Shown piece after piece: positions 41,352 through 50,282 of a stretch of 64,000 bases of DNA. Made by a program: the position numbers and the translations under genes. Under the pieces are notes generated by a model, which worked only from the letters and a program-made list of their open reading frames with translations, was not told the DNA's origin and made no database searches. The DNA lies in assembly GCF_013149295.1 (NCBI RefSeq), contig NZ_JABGCB010000008.1:1-64000 (forward strand). Direction: 5' to 3'. The number at the start of each line of letters is the position of its first letter. The first letter of the stretch is position 1. Source of the stretch: Novosphingobium sp. SG751A (GTDB lineage: Bacteria > Pseudomonadota > Alphaproteobacteria > Sphingomonadales > Sphingomonadaceae).

Positions 41352-43108
41352 TGCGGTCCGCGTTCCTTGCCGGCGCCATGGTGCTGGCCGGAGCCGGGTC
41401 TGTTGTGGGGGGAGTGGCGGGGGCGCAGGCTCCCGCCACTCTGGCTCCTGCGGCAGCGGCATCCAGCTTTGGGTACTATCAGCCGCCCAAGACCTATACT
41501 TCCCAGATCAAGCAGAGCTTCTATGTGCGGATGCGCGACGGCACGCGACTGGCCGTTACGGTCGCGCGACCTGCGGTGGATGGGCGGCCTGTCGAGGGGC
41601 GCTTCCCCGTCATCTGGCACCACACTCTGTCCGCCACGCAGGAGGCTGCCGATGGCACCGGCCCGCGTGCGGCGGGGTTCCGCTCGATACCGGGCCTGAC
41701 CGATTACGGCTATGTCGTGGTGCAGGTCGCCCGGCGCGGCAATGGGCAGAGCTTCGGCACGATGCGCGGCTATCACGAGCGCAACGAGGATGCCGATGCC
41801 TATGAGATGATCGACTGGTTGGCCGATCAGCCATGGTCGAACGGCATCGTCGGCCAATATGGTTGTTCAAACACCGGCGATGCGGCGGTCCATGCGATGA
41901 CGGGGGGCAACCCGCATCTCAAAGCCGTGTTTGCCGGATGTTTCAGCTGGAACAAATATGACGCGATGCGGCGCGGCGGGATCTTCGCCCAATGGGGCAC
42001 CGGCCCCACCCGCACGATCGAGCAGGACATGGCCATCACCCCCATCGAGGGCGATGAAAACAAGGCCCTGCTGCGCGAGGCCGCCGAGGAGCATCAGCGC
42101 GCCACGCCCTTGTTCGAACTGTGGAAATCGCTGCCCTATCGCGACAGTTGGGCGCCCAGTGTCCAGAGCAATTTCTGGGCCGAGGGCAGTGCGTCATCCT
42201 ATGCCAACCAGATGCGGCGTTCCGGCACCGCGCTCTATGTCGTGGGCGGATGGCGCGATGAATTGCGGGATCAGGGGCTGATCACCTTCCTCAACATTCC
42301 CGGCACGCGTATCCTTATCGGTGACTGGCTGCATTGCCAGAACGACGGCTTCGGCCTTGTCGAGGAGGCGCATCGTTTCTTTGACCGGCATCTGAAGGGC
42401 ATCGACACCGGCATCGACCGCGATCCGCCGATCCATTATTTCACCGACGGCACCGGCGAATGGCGCAGCGCGACCGGATGGCCGCTGGCCCAGGCCGCGC
42501 AGACCATTTTCAACATCACGCCCAAGGGGCTGGAAACGGGCGCCATCAAACCCGCCCCGCTTACCACCAGCTTTCCCGTCGATTATGCAACGCCCTGCGT
42601 GGGCGAGGGCGGTGGCCCCACGATGCAGCCATGCCATCCCAAGGGTGCCGGTTTTTCCGTGGCGGGCAAGGCGCTGGCCGCGCCGGTGGAGGTGACGGGC
42701 CACGGGCTGGCCGATGTGTGGATCGCGGCCGATACGCCCGATGCCAACCTCTTCCTTCTGCTGGAGGATGTCGCGCCCGACGGCAGCGTCAAGGTCGTGA
42801 CCGAGGGCCGCCTCAAGGCATCGCTGCGCAAGACCGACAAGGCACCATGGGCCTTGCCCGGCCTGCCGTGGCATCGCGCCTATGCCGAGGATGCGCAGAT
42901 GCTGAAACCTGGCGAGCCGGTGCGGATGCAGTTCGACCTCATGCCCACGTCCTATGTCTGGGCCAAGTGGCATCGCATCCAGTTCAGCTTTGCCGGATCG
43001 GATTATCGCGAAAGGGCGCGCAACGCCAATGCACAACCCGCGCGCATCACGCTGATCAGCGACGCTGCCCACCCATCGACCGTCAGTTTGCCGGTGGTGA
43101 GGCCTTAA
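41351..43108 (+). CDS. CocE/NonD-family (X-Pro-dipeptidyl-peptidase-like) hydrolase, exported
   Basis: 585 residues; signal peptide RSAFLAGAMVLAGAGSVVGGVAGAQ. The alpha/beta-hydrolase domain has VRMRDGTRLAVTVARPA, YVVVQVARRGNGQSFG, and GQYGCSNTGDAA with nucleophile Ser173; GGWRDEL carries the likely Asp and GDWLHCQNDG the His. The C-terminal jelly-roll (about 380-580) with VTGHGLADVWIAADTPDANLFLLLEDV is the usual PepX_C domain. Family members such as cocaine esterase hydrolyse esters or amides. The export signal puts it in the periplasm behind the receptor with which it is co-translated. The natural substrate is unknown. Confidence 0.9.
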   Translation: MRSAFLAGAMVLAGAGSVVGGVAGAQAPATLAPAAAASSFGYYQPPKTYTSQIKQSFYVRMRDGTRLAVTVARPAVDGRPVEGRFPVIWHHTLSATQEAADGTGPRAAGFRSIPGLTDYGYVVVQVARRGNGQSFGTMRGYHERNEDADAYEMIDWLADQPWSNGIVGQYGCSNTGDAAVHAMTGGNPHLKAVFAGCFSWNKYDAMRRGGIFAQWGTGPTRTIEQDMAITPIEGDENKALLREAAEEHQRATPLFELWKSLPYRDSWAPSVQSNFWAEGSASSYANQMRRSGTALYVVGGWRDELRDQGLITFLNIPGTRILIGDWLHCQNDGFGLVEEAHRFFDRHLKGIDTGIDRDPPIHYFTDGTGEWRSATGWPLAQAAQTIFNITPKGLETGAIKPAPLTTSFPVDYATPCVGEGGGPTMQPCHPKGAGFSVAGKALAAPVEVTGHGLADVWIAADTPDANLFLLLEDVAPDGSVKVVTEGRLKASLRKTDKAPWALPGLPWHRAYAEDAQMLKPGEPVRMQFDLMPTSYVWAKWHRIQFSFAGSDYRERARNANAQPARITLISDAAHPSTVSLPVVRP

Positions 43109-43117
43109 TTCCTTGTT

Positions 43118-43142
43118 GGGGCCGGAATGCAAATCCGGCCCC
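43118..43142 (+). terminator. Intercistronic hairpin after the CocE gene
   Basis: GGGGCCGGA (43118-43126) pairs perfectly with TCCGGCCCC (43134-43142) around a 7-base loop and is followed by TTCTTCTT. The T-run is broken by C, so termination may be partial, lowering expression of the next hydrolase, whose ATG is only 22 bases further on. Confidence 0.65.
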
Positions 43143-43163
43143 TTCTTCTTGCAGGACCTTTCT

Positions 43164-45863
43164 ATGCATCTTCGCCATGCCTTGCTTGCCACGACTTTGG
43201 CCGCTGCCCTGATTGGCCCGCAGGCCGCCGCCCAGCCCTTGCGCTGGAGCGCGCCGGTGCCGCAAACCGCGACATCGCGGATCTTCGCCCCGCTGGTGCT
43301 GAACGGCACCAAAGAGGCCGAGGCTCTTGCTCGCGCAGGCTATGTGCAGGAGGAATATTTCATCAACGGCAAGGGCGCGATCTATTCAGAAAAAGAGGAT
43401 GGCTCGCTCGCCTTGCGTCAGGGCGATGTGCCCTATGCCACGCGCGTCATCCTGATCCGCCCGCGCGATCCCAAGCGTTTCAACGGCATCGTCCATCTGG
43501 CGCTGTCGCACCCCAATCTGGCGGGCACGCAATGGGGCCGCATCGACAGCCTCGTGCTGCGGTCGGGCGCTGTCTATGCGCTGGCCATCAACGGCAGCGA
43601 CGCGCCCAGCCGCAAGGCATCGACTCCGGCCACGCCGATCGCCACCACTGACCTGCCGCAATGGTTCGATGCGCGGCGCTATGCCGGTTTCAACATCCCC
43701 AAGGATGACGGCATCCGATGGGACATTATCGGGCAGGTGGCCAGCGCCCTGCGCGATCCGGCCAAGGGCAGCCCGCTGGCTGGCTGGAAAGTGCGCCGCG
43801 TCTATGGTTCGGGCTGGTCTTTCCTTGGCAGCCAGTGGCGCAGCTGGATCAATTTCGGTTTCCATGACCGCTATCGTCGCGCCGATGGCTCGCCGGTGAT
43901 CGACGGCTATCTGATCGGCATTTCGGCGGGCGCGGTGGATGCAGGCCATGTGCCTTTGAACTCGACCGATCCGGTGAAAGACCGTCACCAGCAAAAGCTG
44001 AAAATGATCGACGCGCCCGTGATCGAGCTGACCAGCGAGATGGAGGCGATCACCAATATATATCCCCTTCGCGAACAGACAGATGCGGCCAAGGGCGGCT
44101 ATCGCATCTATGAATTGGGCGGGGTCAGCCATGGCGACAGCGGCGTCACGGGGCAGGTGCGCCCCTCGACATGGCAATTGCTGGAGCGTCGCCATGGCGG
44201 GGTCGAGCCGGTGCCGGTCTGCTCGGTCGAGGACAGCGACAGCCCGATGCGCGATGTGGCGCAGGCCGCCCTGGTCAATATCGACCGCTGGGTTTCCACC
44301 GGCGTGCCTGCTCCGCGCGCGGAGCGGATGCAGGTGACGGGCAAAGATTACGCCCGCGATGCCTTTGGCAACCCCATCGGCGGGGTGCGCGTGGCGCAAC
44401 TGGACGTGCCGCTGGTCCGCTATGCCGAACCGCCCGCTTCCATGTGCGGGGGCAAGATCCCGCGCCGCAATCTGAAACGCCTGCCGGTCGATCCGGCGCT
44501 GATCGCCCGGACCTATCCGGGCGGGAGGGCCGAATATCTGGCCAAGTTCGACGCGCGGGTGGATGCTTTGGTGGCGGGCCATTGGCTGCTGGCCCCCGAT
44601 GCGGCGGCGCAAAAGCGCGAGGCGCGCCGTTTTGCCGATCAGGCCTTTGGGCCGGGGCGCGGCACAAAGCCTGAGACCGCCGAGGGTACGTTGCCATCGG
44701 GCGCGAAATGGGCGGCGCAGGTTCCGGCCAACTGGAACGGTACGCTGCTGGTCTGGGGCCGGGGCTATTCGGCCAAGCTGGGCGCGCCCGAACTGGCGCC
44801 CGCCAATGCCAAGGCGCTGTTGCTGGAAAAGGGTTATGCCTTGCTGGCCAGCGATTATGGCGCGGCAGGCTGGTCGCTGGCCGAGGCGGCGCCCGCACAA
44901 GCACAGGCCATCGCCGCTTTTGCCCAGACCTATGGCAAGCCGAAGCGCACCATCGCATGGGGCAATTCGATGGGCGGCCTCGTCACCACGGCTCTGGCCG
45001 AGGCGGGCAAGCCAGCGGTGGATGGGGCGATTGCTTTCTGTCCCTCGATTGGCGGCGCGGTGGGGATGATGAATATGGCGCTGGACGGGGCCTATGCGTT
45101 CCGTACCCTGACGGCCGACAATGGCCTGCAATTGACCGGCATTGCCGATGATATGGCCAATGGCCAGAAGGCGCAGGCCGCCGTGCAGGCCGCGCTGACC
45201 ACACCGCAGGGTAGGGCACGTCTGGCGTTGGCGGGCGTCTTGGGCGGCATTCCTGGCTGGACCCGGCGAGACCATTCCCGCCCCGCCGATGGCGATGTTG
45301 AGGCGCAGGTCGATGAAATCGGCGCGGCTTTCACCATGGGCATCTTCCTGCCCCGCGCGGATCAGGAAAAGCGCGCCGACGGGGTGTTCTCATGGAACAC
45401 GGGCGTCGATTACACTGCGCAATTGGCCCAATCGGGCCGCCGCGGCTTTGTTGAGGCACTTTATGCCAAGGCTGGGCTGGATCTCAAGGCGGATCTGGCG
45501 CGGCTGGCTGCGGGCGCGCGCGTTTCGGCAAAACCGGCCGCCGTCCAATATATGATGGCCCATTACACGCCGACTGCCAAACCCTCGGTGCCGCTGCTCT
45601 CGGTTCAGGCGATGGGGGATGGGGCCACCTCGCCATCCTTGCAGCGGGCCTATGGCGAGGCGGCCAATCCGGGCATGTTCAGCGCCATGTGGCTGGCTCA
45701 AGCGGGCCATTGCGGCTTTTCGGGCGAGGTGCTGGTGGCGTCTCTGCGCCAGATGGAAAAGCGTCTGGACAGCGGCGTATGGGATAATCCGGCGACCGGA
45801 TTTGTTGCCCATACGCCCGCGCCGATGCTGCGGCCCTGTATCCGGGGCCGCAACTGTCGCTGA
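43164..45863 (+). CDS. Double alpha/beta-hydrolase fusion protein, exported
   Basis: 899 residues from the ATG at 43164 (AGGAC upstream), with signal peptide HLRHALLATTLAAALIGPQAAAQ. The first part (about 24-470) looks like the Abhydrolase_10 family: FNGIVHLALSHPNL, GSGWSFLGSQWRSWINFG with likely nucleophile Ser219, and VDGYLIGISAGAV. The second part (about 510-890) is a separate alpha/beta-hydrolase: NWNGTLLVWGRGY, IAWGNSMGGLVTTALAE with nucleophile Ser602, and AQAGHCGFSGE with His849. Two complete hydrolase domains in one periplasmic chain suggest two ester or lactone bonds in the same substrate. A cysteine-rich segment near the C-terminus (CIRGRNC) may form a disulfide. I do not recognise a characterised homologue. 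Confidence 0.8.
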   Translation: MHLRHALLATTLAAALIGPQAAAQPLRWSAPVPQTATSRIFAPLVLNGTKEAEALARAGYVQEEYFINGKGAIYSEKEDGSLALRQGDVPYATRVILIRPRDPKRFNGIVHLALSHPNLAGTQWGRIDSLVLRSGAVYALAINGSDAPSRKASTPATPIATTDLPQWFDARRYAGFNIPKDDGIRWDIIGQVASALRDPAKGSPLAGWKVRRVYGSGWSFLGSQWRSWINFGFHDRYRRADGSPVIDGYLIGISAGAVDAGHVPLNSTDPVKDRHQQKLKMIDAPVIELTSEMEAITNIYPLREQTDAAKGGYRIYELGGVSHGDSGVTGQVRPSTWQLLERRHGGVEPVPVCSVEDSDSPMRDVAQAALVNIDRWVSTGVPAPRAERMQVTGKDYARDAFGNPIGGVRVAQLDVPLVRYAEPPASMCGGKIPRRNLKRLPVDPALIARTYPGGRAEYLAKFDARVDALVAGHWLLAPDAAAQKREARRFADQAFGPGRGTKPETAEGTLPSGAKWAAQVPANWNGTLLVWGRGYSAKLGAPELAPANAKALLLEKGYALLASDYGAAGWSLAEAAPAQAQAIAAFAQTYGKPKRTIAWGNSMGGLVTTALAEAGKPAVDGAIAFCPSIGGAVGMMNMALDGAYAFRTLTADNGLQLTGIADDMANGQKAQAAVQAALTTPQGRARLALAGVLGGIPGWTRRDHSRPADGDVEAQVDEIGAAFTMGIFLPRADQEKRADGVFSWNTGVDYTAQLAQSGRRGFVEALYAKAGLDLKADLARLAAGARVSAKPAAVQYMMAHYTPTAKPSVPLLSVQAMGDGATSPSLQRAYGEAANPGMFSAMWLAQAGHCGFSGEVLVASLRQMEKRLDSGVWDNPATGFVAHTPAPMLRPCIRGRNCR

Positions 45864-46826
45864 TTAATCCATATGCTTGCGCTCAATGCTCCATCCGGGC
45901 GCAACGCAAAGGCGACAGGCCGGGCCGGTAAAGGTCCGGCCTGCGCTTTTATCCCCGCGCAATTGCCATTCCAGCCAATCGACCGAAACCTGCGCCACCG
46001 GGCCGCCATAGGGCTTATAGAATGTCCCGCCATGGCCCACCGGCAGGTTGACCAGCGCGGCGGGAACATGGTCGATCCGGGCGAAATCGTCGGTGCCGTT
46101 GGGATAGGCAATGTCGCCCGGCCCACCCAGAATATAGATGATGGGCGTGTGAATATCCTTCAGCAGCGCCTTGGTCACATTGATCCCGGCAATGGGGTTG
46201 CTGCCATCGGCAAAGACGCCGCTGTTATGGATCAGCACGGCATGGATACGCGGATCGCGGGCCACTTCCAGCGCTTGCAGGCCGCCGCAGCTATGGCCTG
46301 CCACGGCGGTCTGCTTCGGGTCGATATGGCCCTTATAAGGGCTGCCCGCCCGCATATTTTCCTTCAGCGCCCAATCGAGCCCCGCCAGTACATCGGCGCT
46401 CTTTGTGGGCGAATCCAGACGGCGCGGCGCGCCCGGTACAGGCTCAGGCAATTTCTCGGTGGCGGTGGGGCCCGACATGATGCGGCCCGGCGCGATCACA
46501 ACATAGCCATGGCTGGCGATTTCCAGCAGATGCTGGCGCGCACTGGCGCCATCCTCCTGACACCCGCCATTGCCCCAGACCAGCACGCCCAGTTTGGCCG
46601 CAGGCAGGGTGGCGGGCCGATAGATGACATGGGCAGGCAGGCTGGGGTTGACCTCCATGATGGCGGGATAGGGGCCGGAACCGGGAATATTGGGCAAATT
46701 GCGTGCGGCGATCCGCTCTGCCTCTTGCTCTGGCGTCAAGGCGGGGGCGCGGGGCGGCGTTTGTGCAATGGCGGCGCTGGCCATCGCAATCAATGCGGCG
46801 GTTAAGGGCAGGCGGTAACGGGGCAT
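45864..46826 (-). CDS. Exported alpha/beta-hydrolase (cutinase/dienelactone-hydrolase-like)
   Basis: 320 residues from the ATG at 46826 (ACAGGAGACAAGG upstream). The signal peptide ends ASAAIAQ. The hydrolase core shows LGVLVWGNGGCQEDGASARQHLLEIASHGYVVIAPG (oxyanion region), AVAGHSCGGLQALEVA with nucleophile Ser179, ILGGPGDIAYPNG with the Asp and LPVGHGGTF with the His. This pattern is found in polyester- and acyl-ester-cleaving hydrolases of the cutinase/PETase-like branch and in other secreted esterases. It abuts the double hydrolase gene tail to tail with no gap and is divergent from the aldehyde dehydrogenase operon. A LacI-type site overlaps its probable -35 (TTGTCA). Confidence 0.85.
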   Translation of the reverse strand: MPRYRLPLTAALIAMASAAIAQTPPRAPALTPEQEAERIAARNLPNIPGSGPYPAIMEVNPSLPAHVIYRPATLPAAKLGVLVWGNGGCQEDGASARQHLLEIASHGYVVIAPGRIMSGPTATEKLPEPVPGAPRRLDSPTKSADVLAGLDWALKENMRAGSPYKGHIDPKQTAVAGHSCGGLQALEVARDPRIHAVLIHNSGVFADGSNPIAGINVTKALLKDIHTPIIYILGGPGDIAYPNGTDDFARIDHVPAALVNLPVGHGGTFYKPYGGPVAQVSVDWLEWQLRGDKSAGRTFTGPACRLCVAPGWSIERKHMD

Positions 46827-46875
46827 CCTTGTCTCCTGTTATTTCGCGAGGGATGGTCGCTGATTTTGCTGTGGA

Positions 46876-46889
46876 TGACAACGCTTGCA
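46876..46889. promoter_or_regulatory. LacI-type operator TGACAACGCTTGCA, hydrolase / aldehyde dehydrogenase
   Basis: One mismatch to TGNAANCGNTTNCA and the same right half CGCTTGCA as the sites at 38684 and 57238. It lies 50 bases before the hydrolase start (minus strand), covering a possible -35 TTGTCA, and about 75 bases upstream of the TATAAT of the divergent aldehyde dehydrogenase operon. Confidence 0.6.
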
Positions 46890-46940
46890 TCGAATGTTCC
46901 CTGTGGCAAAACCACTTTTTTGCAAGGATGGTGGCGGCAG

Positions 46941-46988
46941 GGTGCTTGCACCGTGCGGGCAGATATAATATTGCTATCAATAATAGCA
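46941..46988 (+). promoter_or_regulatory. Promoter of the aldehyde dehydrogenase operon with two palindromes
   Basis: A perfect -10, TATAAT, lies at 46964-46969, but no good -35 exists. In the -35 position sits the palindrome GGTGC-TT-GCACC (46941-46952), and just after the -10 another, TGCTAT-N5-ATAGCA (46972-46988). The layout suggests an activator at the first site and a repressor at the second, but this is inferred from position only. Confidence 0.5.
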
Positions 46989-47018
46989 GAATGTCAGGAT
47001 GCTTTGGAGGCTGGACGC

Positions 47019-48419
47019 ATGAACTTCACACGATTGAACCCGATGACGGGCGATGTAGCCTCGTCGGCGGTAGCGATGCAGGCGGGCGATATGGCGGCGA
47101 TTGCGGCGAAGGCTGCTGCGGCGCAGCCTGCTTGGGGCGCCATGGGCCCGAATGCCCGCCGCGCGGTGCTGCAGAAGGCGGCGGACGCACTGGCGGCCAA
47201 GAAGGACGATTTCGTCGCCGCGATGATGGGCGAGATCGGCGCGACCGCCGGTTGGGCGATGTTTAACCTTGGCCTTGCCGTGTCGATGGTGCGTGAAGCG
47301 GCCAGCCTGACCACCCAGATTTCGGGCGAAGTGATCCCCTCGGACAAGCCCGGCTGCCTTGCCATGGCGCTGCGTGAGCCGGTGGGCGTGATCCTTGGCA
47401 TTGCGCCGTGGAATGCACCGATCATCCTTGGCGTGCGCGCAATTGCAACGCCCTTGGCCTGCGGCAATGCGGTGATCCTCAAGGCTTCCGAGCAATGCCC
47501 GCGCACCCATGCGCTGATCATCGAAGCCTTTGCCGAGGCCGGTTTCCCCGAGGGCGTGGTCAATGTCGTGACCAATGCACCTGCGGACGCCGCCGATGTG
47601 GTGGGCGCGCTGATCGACGCGCCCGAGGTCAAGCGCATCAATTTCACCGGCAGCACGGCGGTCGGCCGCATCATCGCCACCCGCGCCGCGCAGCAGTTGA
47701 AGCCCTGCCTGCTCGAACTGGGCGGCAAGGCGCCTTTGGTGATCTGCGCTGACGCTGATCTGGACGAGGCGGTCAAGGCGGCAGCGTTCGGCGCCTATAT
47801 GAACCAGGGCCAGATCTGCATGAGCACCGAGCGGATCATCGTGGTCGAAGCCGTGGCCGATGTTTTCGCCGAGAAATTCGCCGCCAAGGTCAAGACCTTG
47901 ACCGCAGGCGATCCGCGTCTGGGCAACACGCCGCTGGGCGGGGTGGTCGATGCCAAGACGGTGGCGCATTGCCTGTCGCTGGTCGATGATGCGGTAGCCA
48001 AGGGTGCTGAACTGCTGACGGGCGGGGAAACCACGCTCAACGTCGTCATGCCCGCGCATCTGGTGGACAAGGTGACGCCGGACATGAAGCTGTTCCGCGA
48101 TGAAAGCTTTGGCCCGGTGGTCGGCATCATCCGCGCGCGCGACGAAGCGCACGCGATCGAACTGGCCAATGACACCGAATATGGCCTGTCTGCTGCGGTC
48201 TTCACCAAGGACATCGCCAAGGGCCTGCGCCTTGCCAAGCAGATCAAGAGCGGCATCTGCCACGTCAACGGCCCGACCGTCCATGACGAGGCCCAAATGC
48301 CCTTCGGGGGCGTCGGCGCTTCGGGCTATGGCCGCTTCGGCGGCCGTCAGGGCATCGACAGCTTCACCGAAACGCGATGGATCACCGTCGAAACGCAAGA
48401 CGGGCATTTCCCCATTTGA
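47019..48419 (+). CDS. Aromatic aldehyde dehydrogenase (salicylaldehyde / vanillin type)
   Basis: 466 residues from the ATG at 47019 with TTGGAGG eight bases before it. ALDH landmarks: GIAPWNAPIILGVRAIATPLACGNAVILKASEQCPRTH, NFTGSTAVGRI, LELGGKAPLVI (general base Glu233) and MNQGQICMSTERI (nucleophile Cys267). The C-terminal HVNGPTVHDEAQMPFGGVGASGYGRFGG is the signature I associate with salicylaldehyde and vanillin dehydrogenases of aromatic degraders. It would oxidise an aromatic aldehyde to its acid with NAD in the cytoplasm. The stop TGA overlaps the ATG of the DUF3237 gene. The actual aldehyde is not known. Confidence 0.93.
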   Translation: MNFTRLNPMTGDVASSAVAMQAGDMAAIAAKAAAAQPAWGAMGPNARRAVLQKAADALAAKKDDFVAAMMGEIGATAGWAMFNLGLAVSMVREAASLTTQISGEVIPSDKPGCLAMALREPVGVILGIAPWNAPIILGVRAIATPLACGNAVILKASEQCPRTHALIIEAFAEAGFPEGVVNVVTNAPADAADVVGALIDAPEVKRINFTGSTAVGRIIATRAAQQLKPCLLELGGKAPLVICADADLDEAVKAAAFGAYMNQGQICMSTERIIVVEAVADVFAEKFAAKVKTLTAGDPRLGNTPLGGVVDAKTVAHCLSLVDDAVAKGAELLTGGETTLNVVMPAHLVDKVTPDMKLFRDESFGPVVGIIRARDEAHAIELANDTEYGLSAAVFTKDIAKGLRLAKQIKSGICHVNGPTVHDEAQMPFGGVGASGYGRFGGRQGIDSFTETRWITVETQDGHFPI

Positions 48420-48946
48420 TGCGCAAGGGTTTGATCGCGGCGGGCCTTGGGCTCGCCGCTTCGCCCGCACTGGCGCAGGCGCCTGCCGCGCCTGCTCCTA
48501 CGCTCGATTATGCGTTCACCGCGCGCATCACCCTTGCCGCTCCGGTTGAACAGGGCGAGGTGGCCGGTGGCCGCAAGCGCTTTATTGCCATCACCGGCGG
48601 CACGGTCGATGGGCCGATGCTGAAAGGCACGGTTCTGCCCGGCGGCGGCGATTGGCAGGTGATCATGCCCGGCGGCCTGACCAAAGTTGAGGCGCGCTAT
48701 TTCCTGAAAAGCGCCGATGGCACGGTGATCGAGATCACCAACCCCGGCGTTCGCGTAGCCAGCCCAGAAGTGACTGAGAAACTGGCCAAGGGGGAAAAGG
48801 TTGATCCCTCGGCTTATTATTTCCGCACAACGCCGCGTTTCGATGTGAAGGCGGGGTCGCAGGAATGGCTGGCGCGCTCGGCTTTTGTCGCGCGGGGCAT
48901 TCGCATGCCGGATCATGTCGTCATCGACTTTTATGTCGTGCGATAA
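48419..48946 (+). CDS. DUF3237 protein with signal peptide
   Basis: 175 residues; start ATG overlaps the preceding stop. A signal peptide (RKGLIAAGLGLAASPALAQ) leads to a small beta-barrel domain with YAFTARITLAAPVEQGEVAGGRKRFIAITGGTVDGPMLKGTVLPGGGDWQ and a C-terminal SAYYFRTTPRFDVKAGSQEWLARSAFVARGIRMPDHVVIDFYVV, characteristic of DUF3237. These proteins recur in clusters for breakdown of aromatic or unusual acids; their role is unresolved. Here a periplasmic location is unexpected for a gene wedged between two cytoplasmic enzymes. Confidence 0.85.
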   Translation: MRKGLIAAGLGLAASPALAQAPAAPAPTLDYAFTARITLAAPVEQGEVAGGRKRFIAITGGTVDGPMLKGTVLPGGGDWQVIMPGGLTKVEARYFLKSADGTVIEITNPGVRVASPEVTEKLAKGEKVDPSAYYFRTTPRFDVKAGSQEWLARSAFVARGIRMPDHVVIDFYVVR

Positions 48947-50282
48947 GGGGCTGTCGGACCGGCTTTCCGCCTTTGTCGCGGATTGCCGGTTTGACGATCT
49001 GCCGGCCGCCACGGTGCGGGCCGCGCGCTGGGTGCTGCTCGATGCGCTGGGCGTGACGCTGGGGGCCAGCGGCATGGCGGGCGAGGTGGCCCCCTTTGTC
49101 CGTGTGGCGGCGGGTGATGGTCCTTGCCGTATTCTTGGCATGGGGATAAGCGCAACTGCGCCGATGGCCGCGCTGGCGAATGGGGCGATGGCTCATGCGC
49201 TCGATTATGAGGATGCGCTGGACGGCGCGCCGATCCATCCCAATGCCAGCCTTGTTCCCGCCTTGCTCGCGCTGGCGCAGGCCGAGGGGGGCGTTGATGG
49301 ACGGCGTTTCCTGACCGCGCTGGCGGTGGGGTGCGATGTCGGCTGCCGGATGGCGATGGCTTTGCGGCAGAGGATGGAGGCGGGCGGGTGGTATCCGCCG
49401 CCGATTCTGGCCGGGTTTGGCGCGGTGGCGGGGGCGGCATCGTTGCTGGGCCTTTCGGCGGGGCAGGTTCGCGATGCTCTCTCGCTGATGCTGTGCCAGA
49501 ATGTGATGCCCGGCGAGATCAAACATTCCCAAGGCACCGTGATCCGCGCCGTGCGCGAGGGCTTTCCGGCGCAGGCGGCGGTGCTGTCTGCCTTGCTCGC
49601 GCGTGAGGGCGTGGTCGGGTTTGAGCAGCCTTTGGAAGGCAAGGGCGGCTTTTATGCGCTCTATGCCGGAGGTCGGTTGGATGCGCACGATCTGCTCGAC
49701 GGGTTGGGGCAGCGGTTCTGGATCGAGGCGCTGACCTTCAAGCGCTGGCCATCATGCCGGGGTACGCATGCGATGATCGAGATGGCGCGGGCGATGAATG
49801 TTGCACCCGGCGATATCGCGCGCATCGAGGTGGGCGTGGATACGATACAGACTATGCTGTGCGAACCTTTGGCGCGTAAACAGGCGCCCGTCACGGCGAT
49901 TGATGCGAAATTCTCGATTCCCTTTACGCTGGCGCTGGCGCTGGTGCGGGGTGATGTGGGTCTGGATGACTTCGATGCGGGGGCGTTGAACGATCCGGCG
50001 GTGTTGGCCATGGCGGCGAAGGTTGTGCCGCATGTGCTTGAGGGCGCCGACTGGCATGGCGCGGGCGGGCATCTGACGCTGCATTTGCATGATGGGCGCC
50101 GCATCAGCGCGCAGCAGGAGGATGCCTTGGGATGCCCCGCGCGGCCTTTGGGGCAGGAGGCGCTGGTGGCCAAATTCATGGATGGCGCGGCGCGGGCGAA
50201 AGTGCCGCCCGCCGATCCGCAAGGGCTCGCGCGGGCGATCCTGTCGCTGGAGGAATGCGCGGACGTGGGCGCGCTGGTTTAG
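48933..50282 (+). CDS. MmgE/PrpD-family protein
   Basis: 449 residues from the ATG at 48933, which lies inside the end of the DUF3237 gene (14-base overlap); there is no clear binding site, so coupled translation is likely. Family features: RAARWVLLDALGVTLGASGM, NGAMAHALDYEDALDGAPIHPNASLVPALLALAQ, GALAVGCDVG-like segment ALAVGCDVGCRMAMAL, KHSQGTVIRAVREGFPAQAAVLSALLARE and the KRWPSCRGTHAMIEM strand before the beta domain. The family includes 2-methylcitrate dehydratase, cis-aconitate decarboxylase and iminodisuccinate epimerase, all acting on polycarboxylic acids. The exact reaction is unknown. It ends overlapping the convergent OmpA-like gene by 4 bases. Confidence 0.88.
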   Translation: MSCDKGLSDRLSAFVADCRFDDLPAATVRAARWVLLDALGVTLGASGMAGEVAPFVRVAAGDGPCRILGMGISATAPMAALANGAMAHALDYEDALDGAPIHPNASLVPALLALAQAEGGVDGRRFLTALAVGCDVGCRMAMALRQRMEAGGWYPPPILAGFGAVAGAASLLGLSAGQVRDALSLMLCQNVMPGEIKHSQGTVIRAVREGFPAQAAVLSALLAREGVVGFEQPLEGKGGFYALYAGGRLDAHDLLDGLGQRFWIEALTFKRWPSCRGTHAMIEMARAMNVAPGDIARIEVGVDTIQTMLCEPLARKQAPVTAIDAKFSIPFTLALALVRGDVGLDDFDAGALNDPAVLAMAAKVVPHVLEGADWHGAGGHLTLHLHDGRRISAQQEDALGCPARPLGQEALVAKFMDGAARAKVPPADPQGLARAILSLEECADVGALV

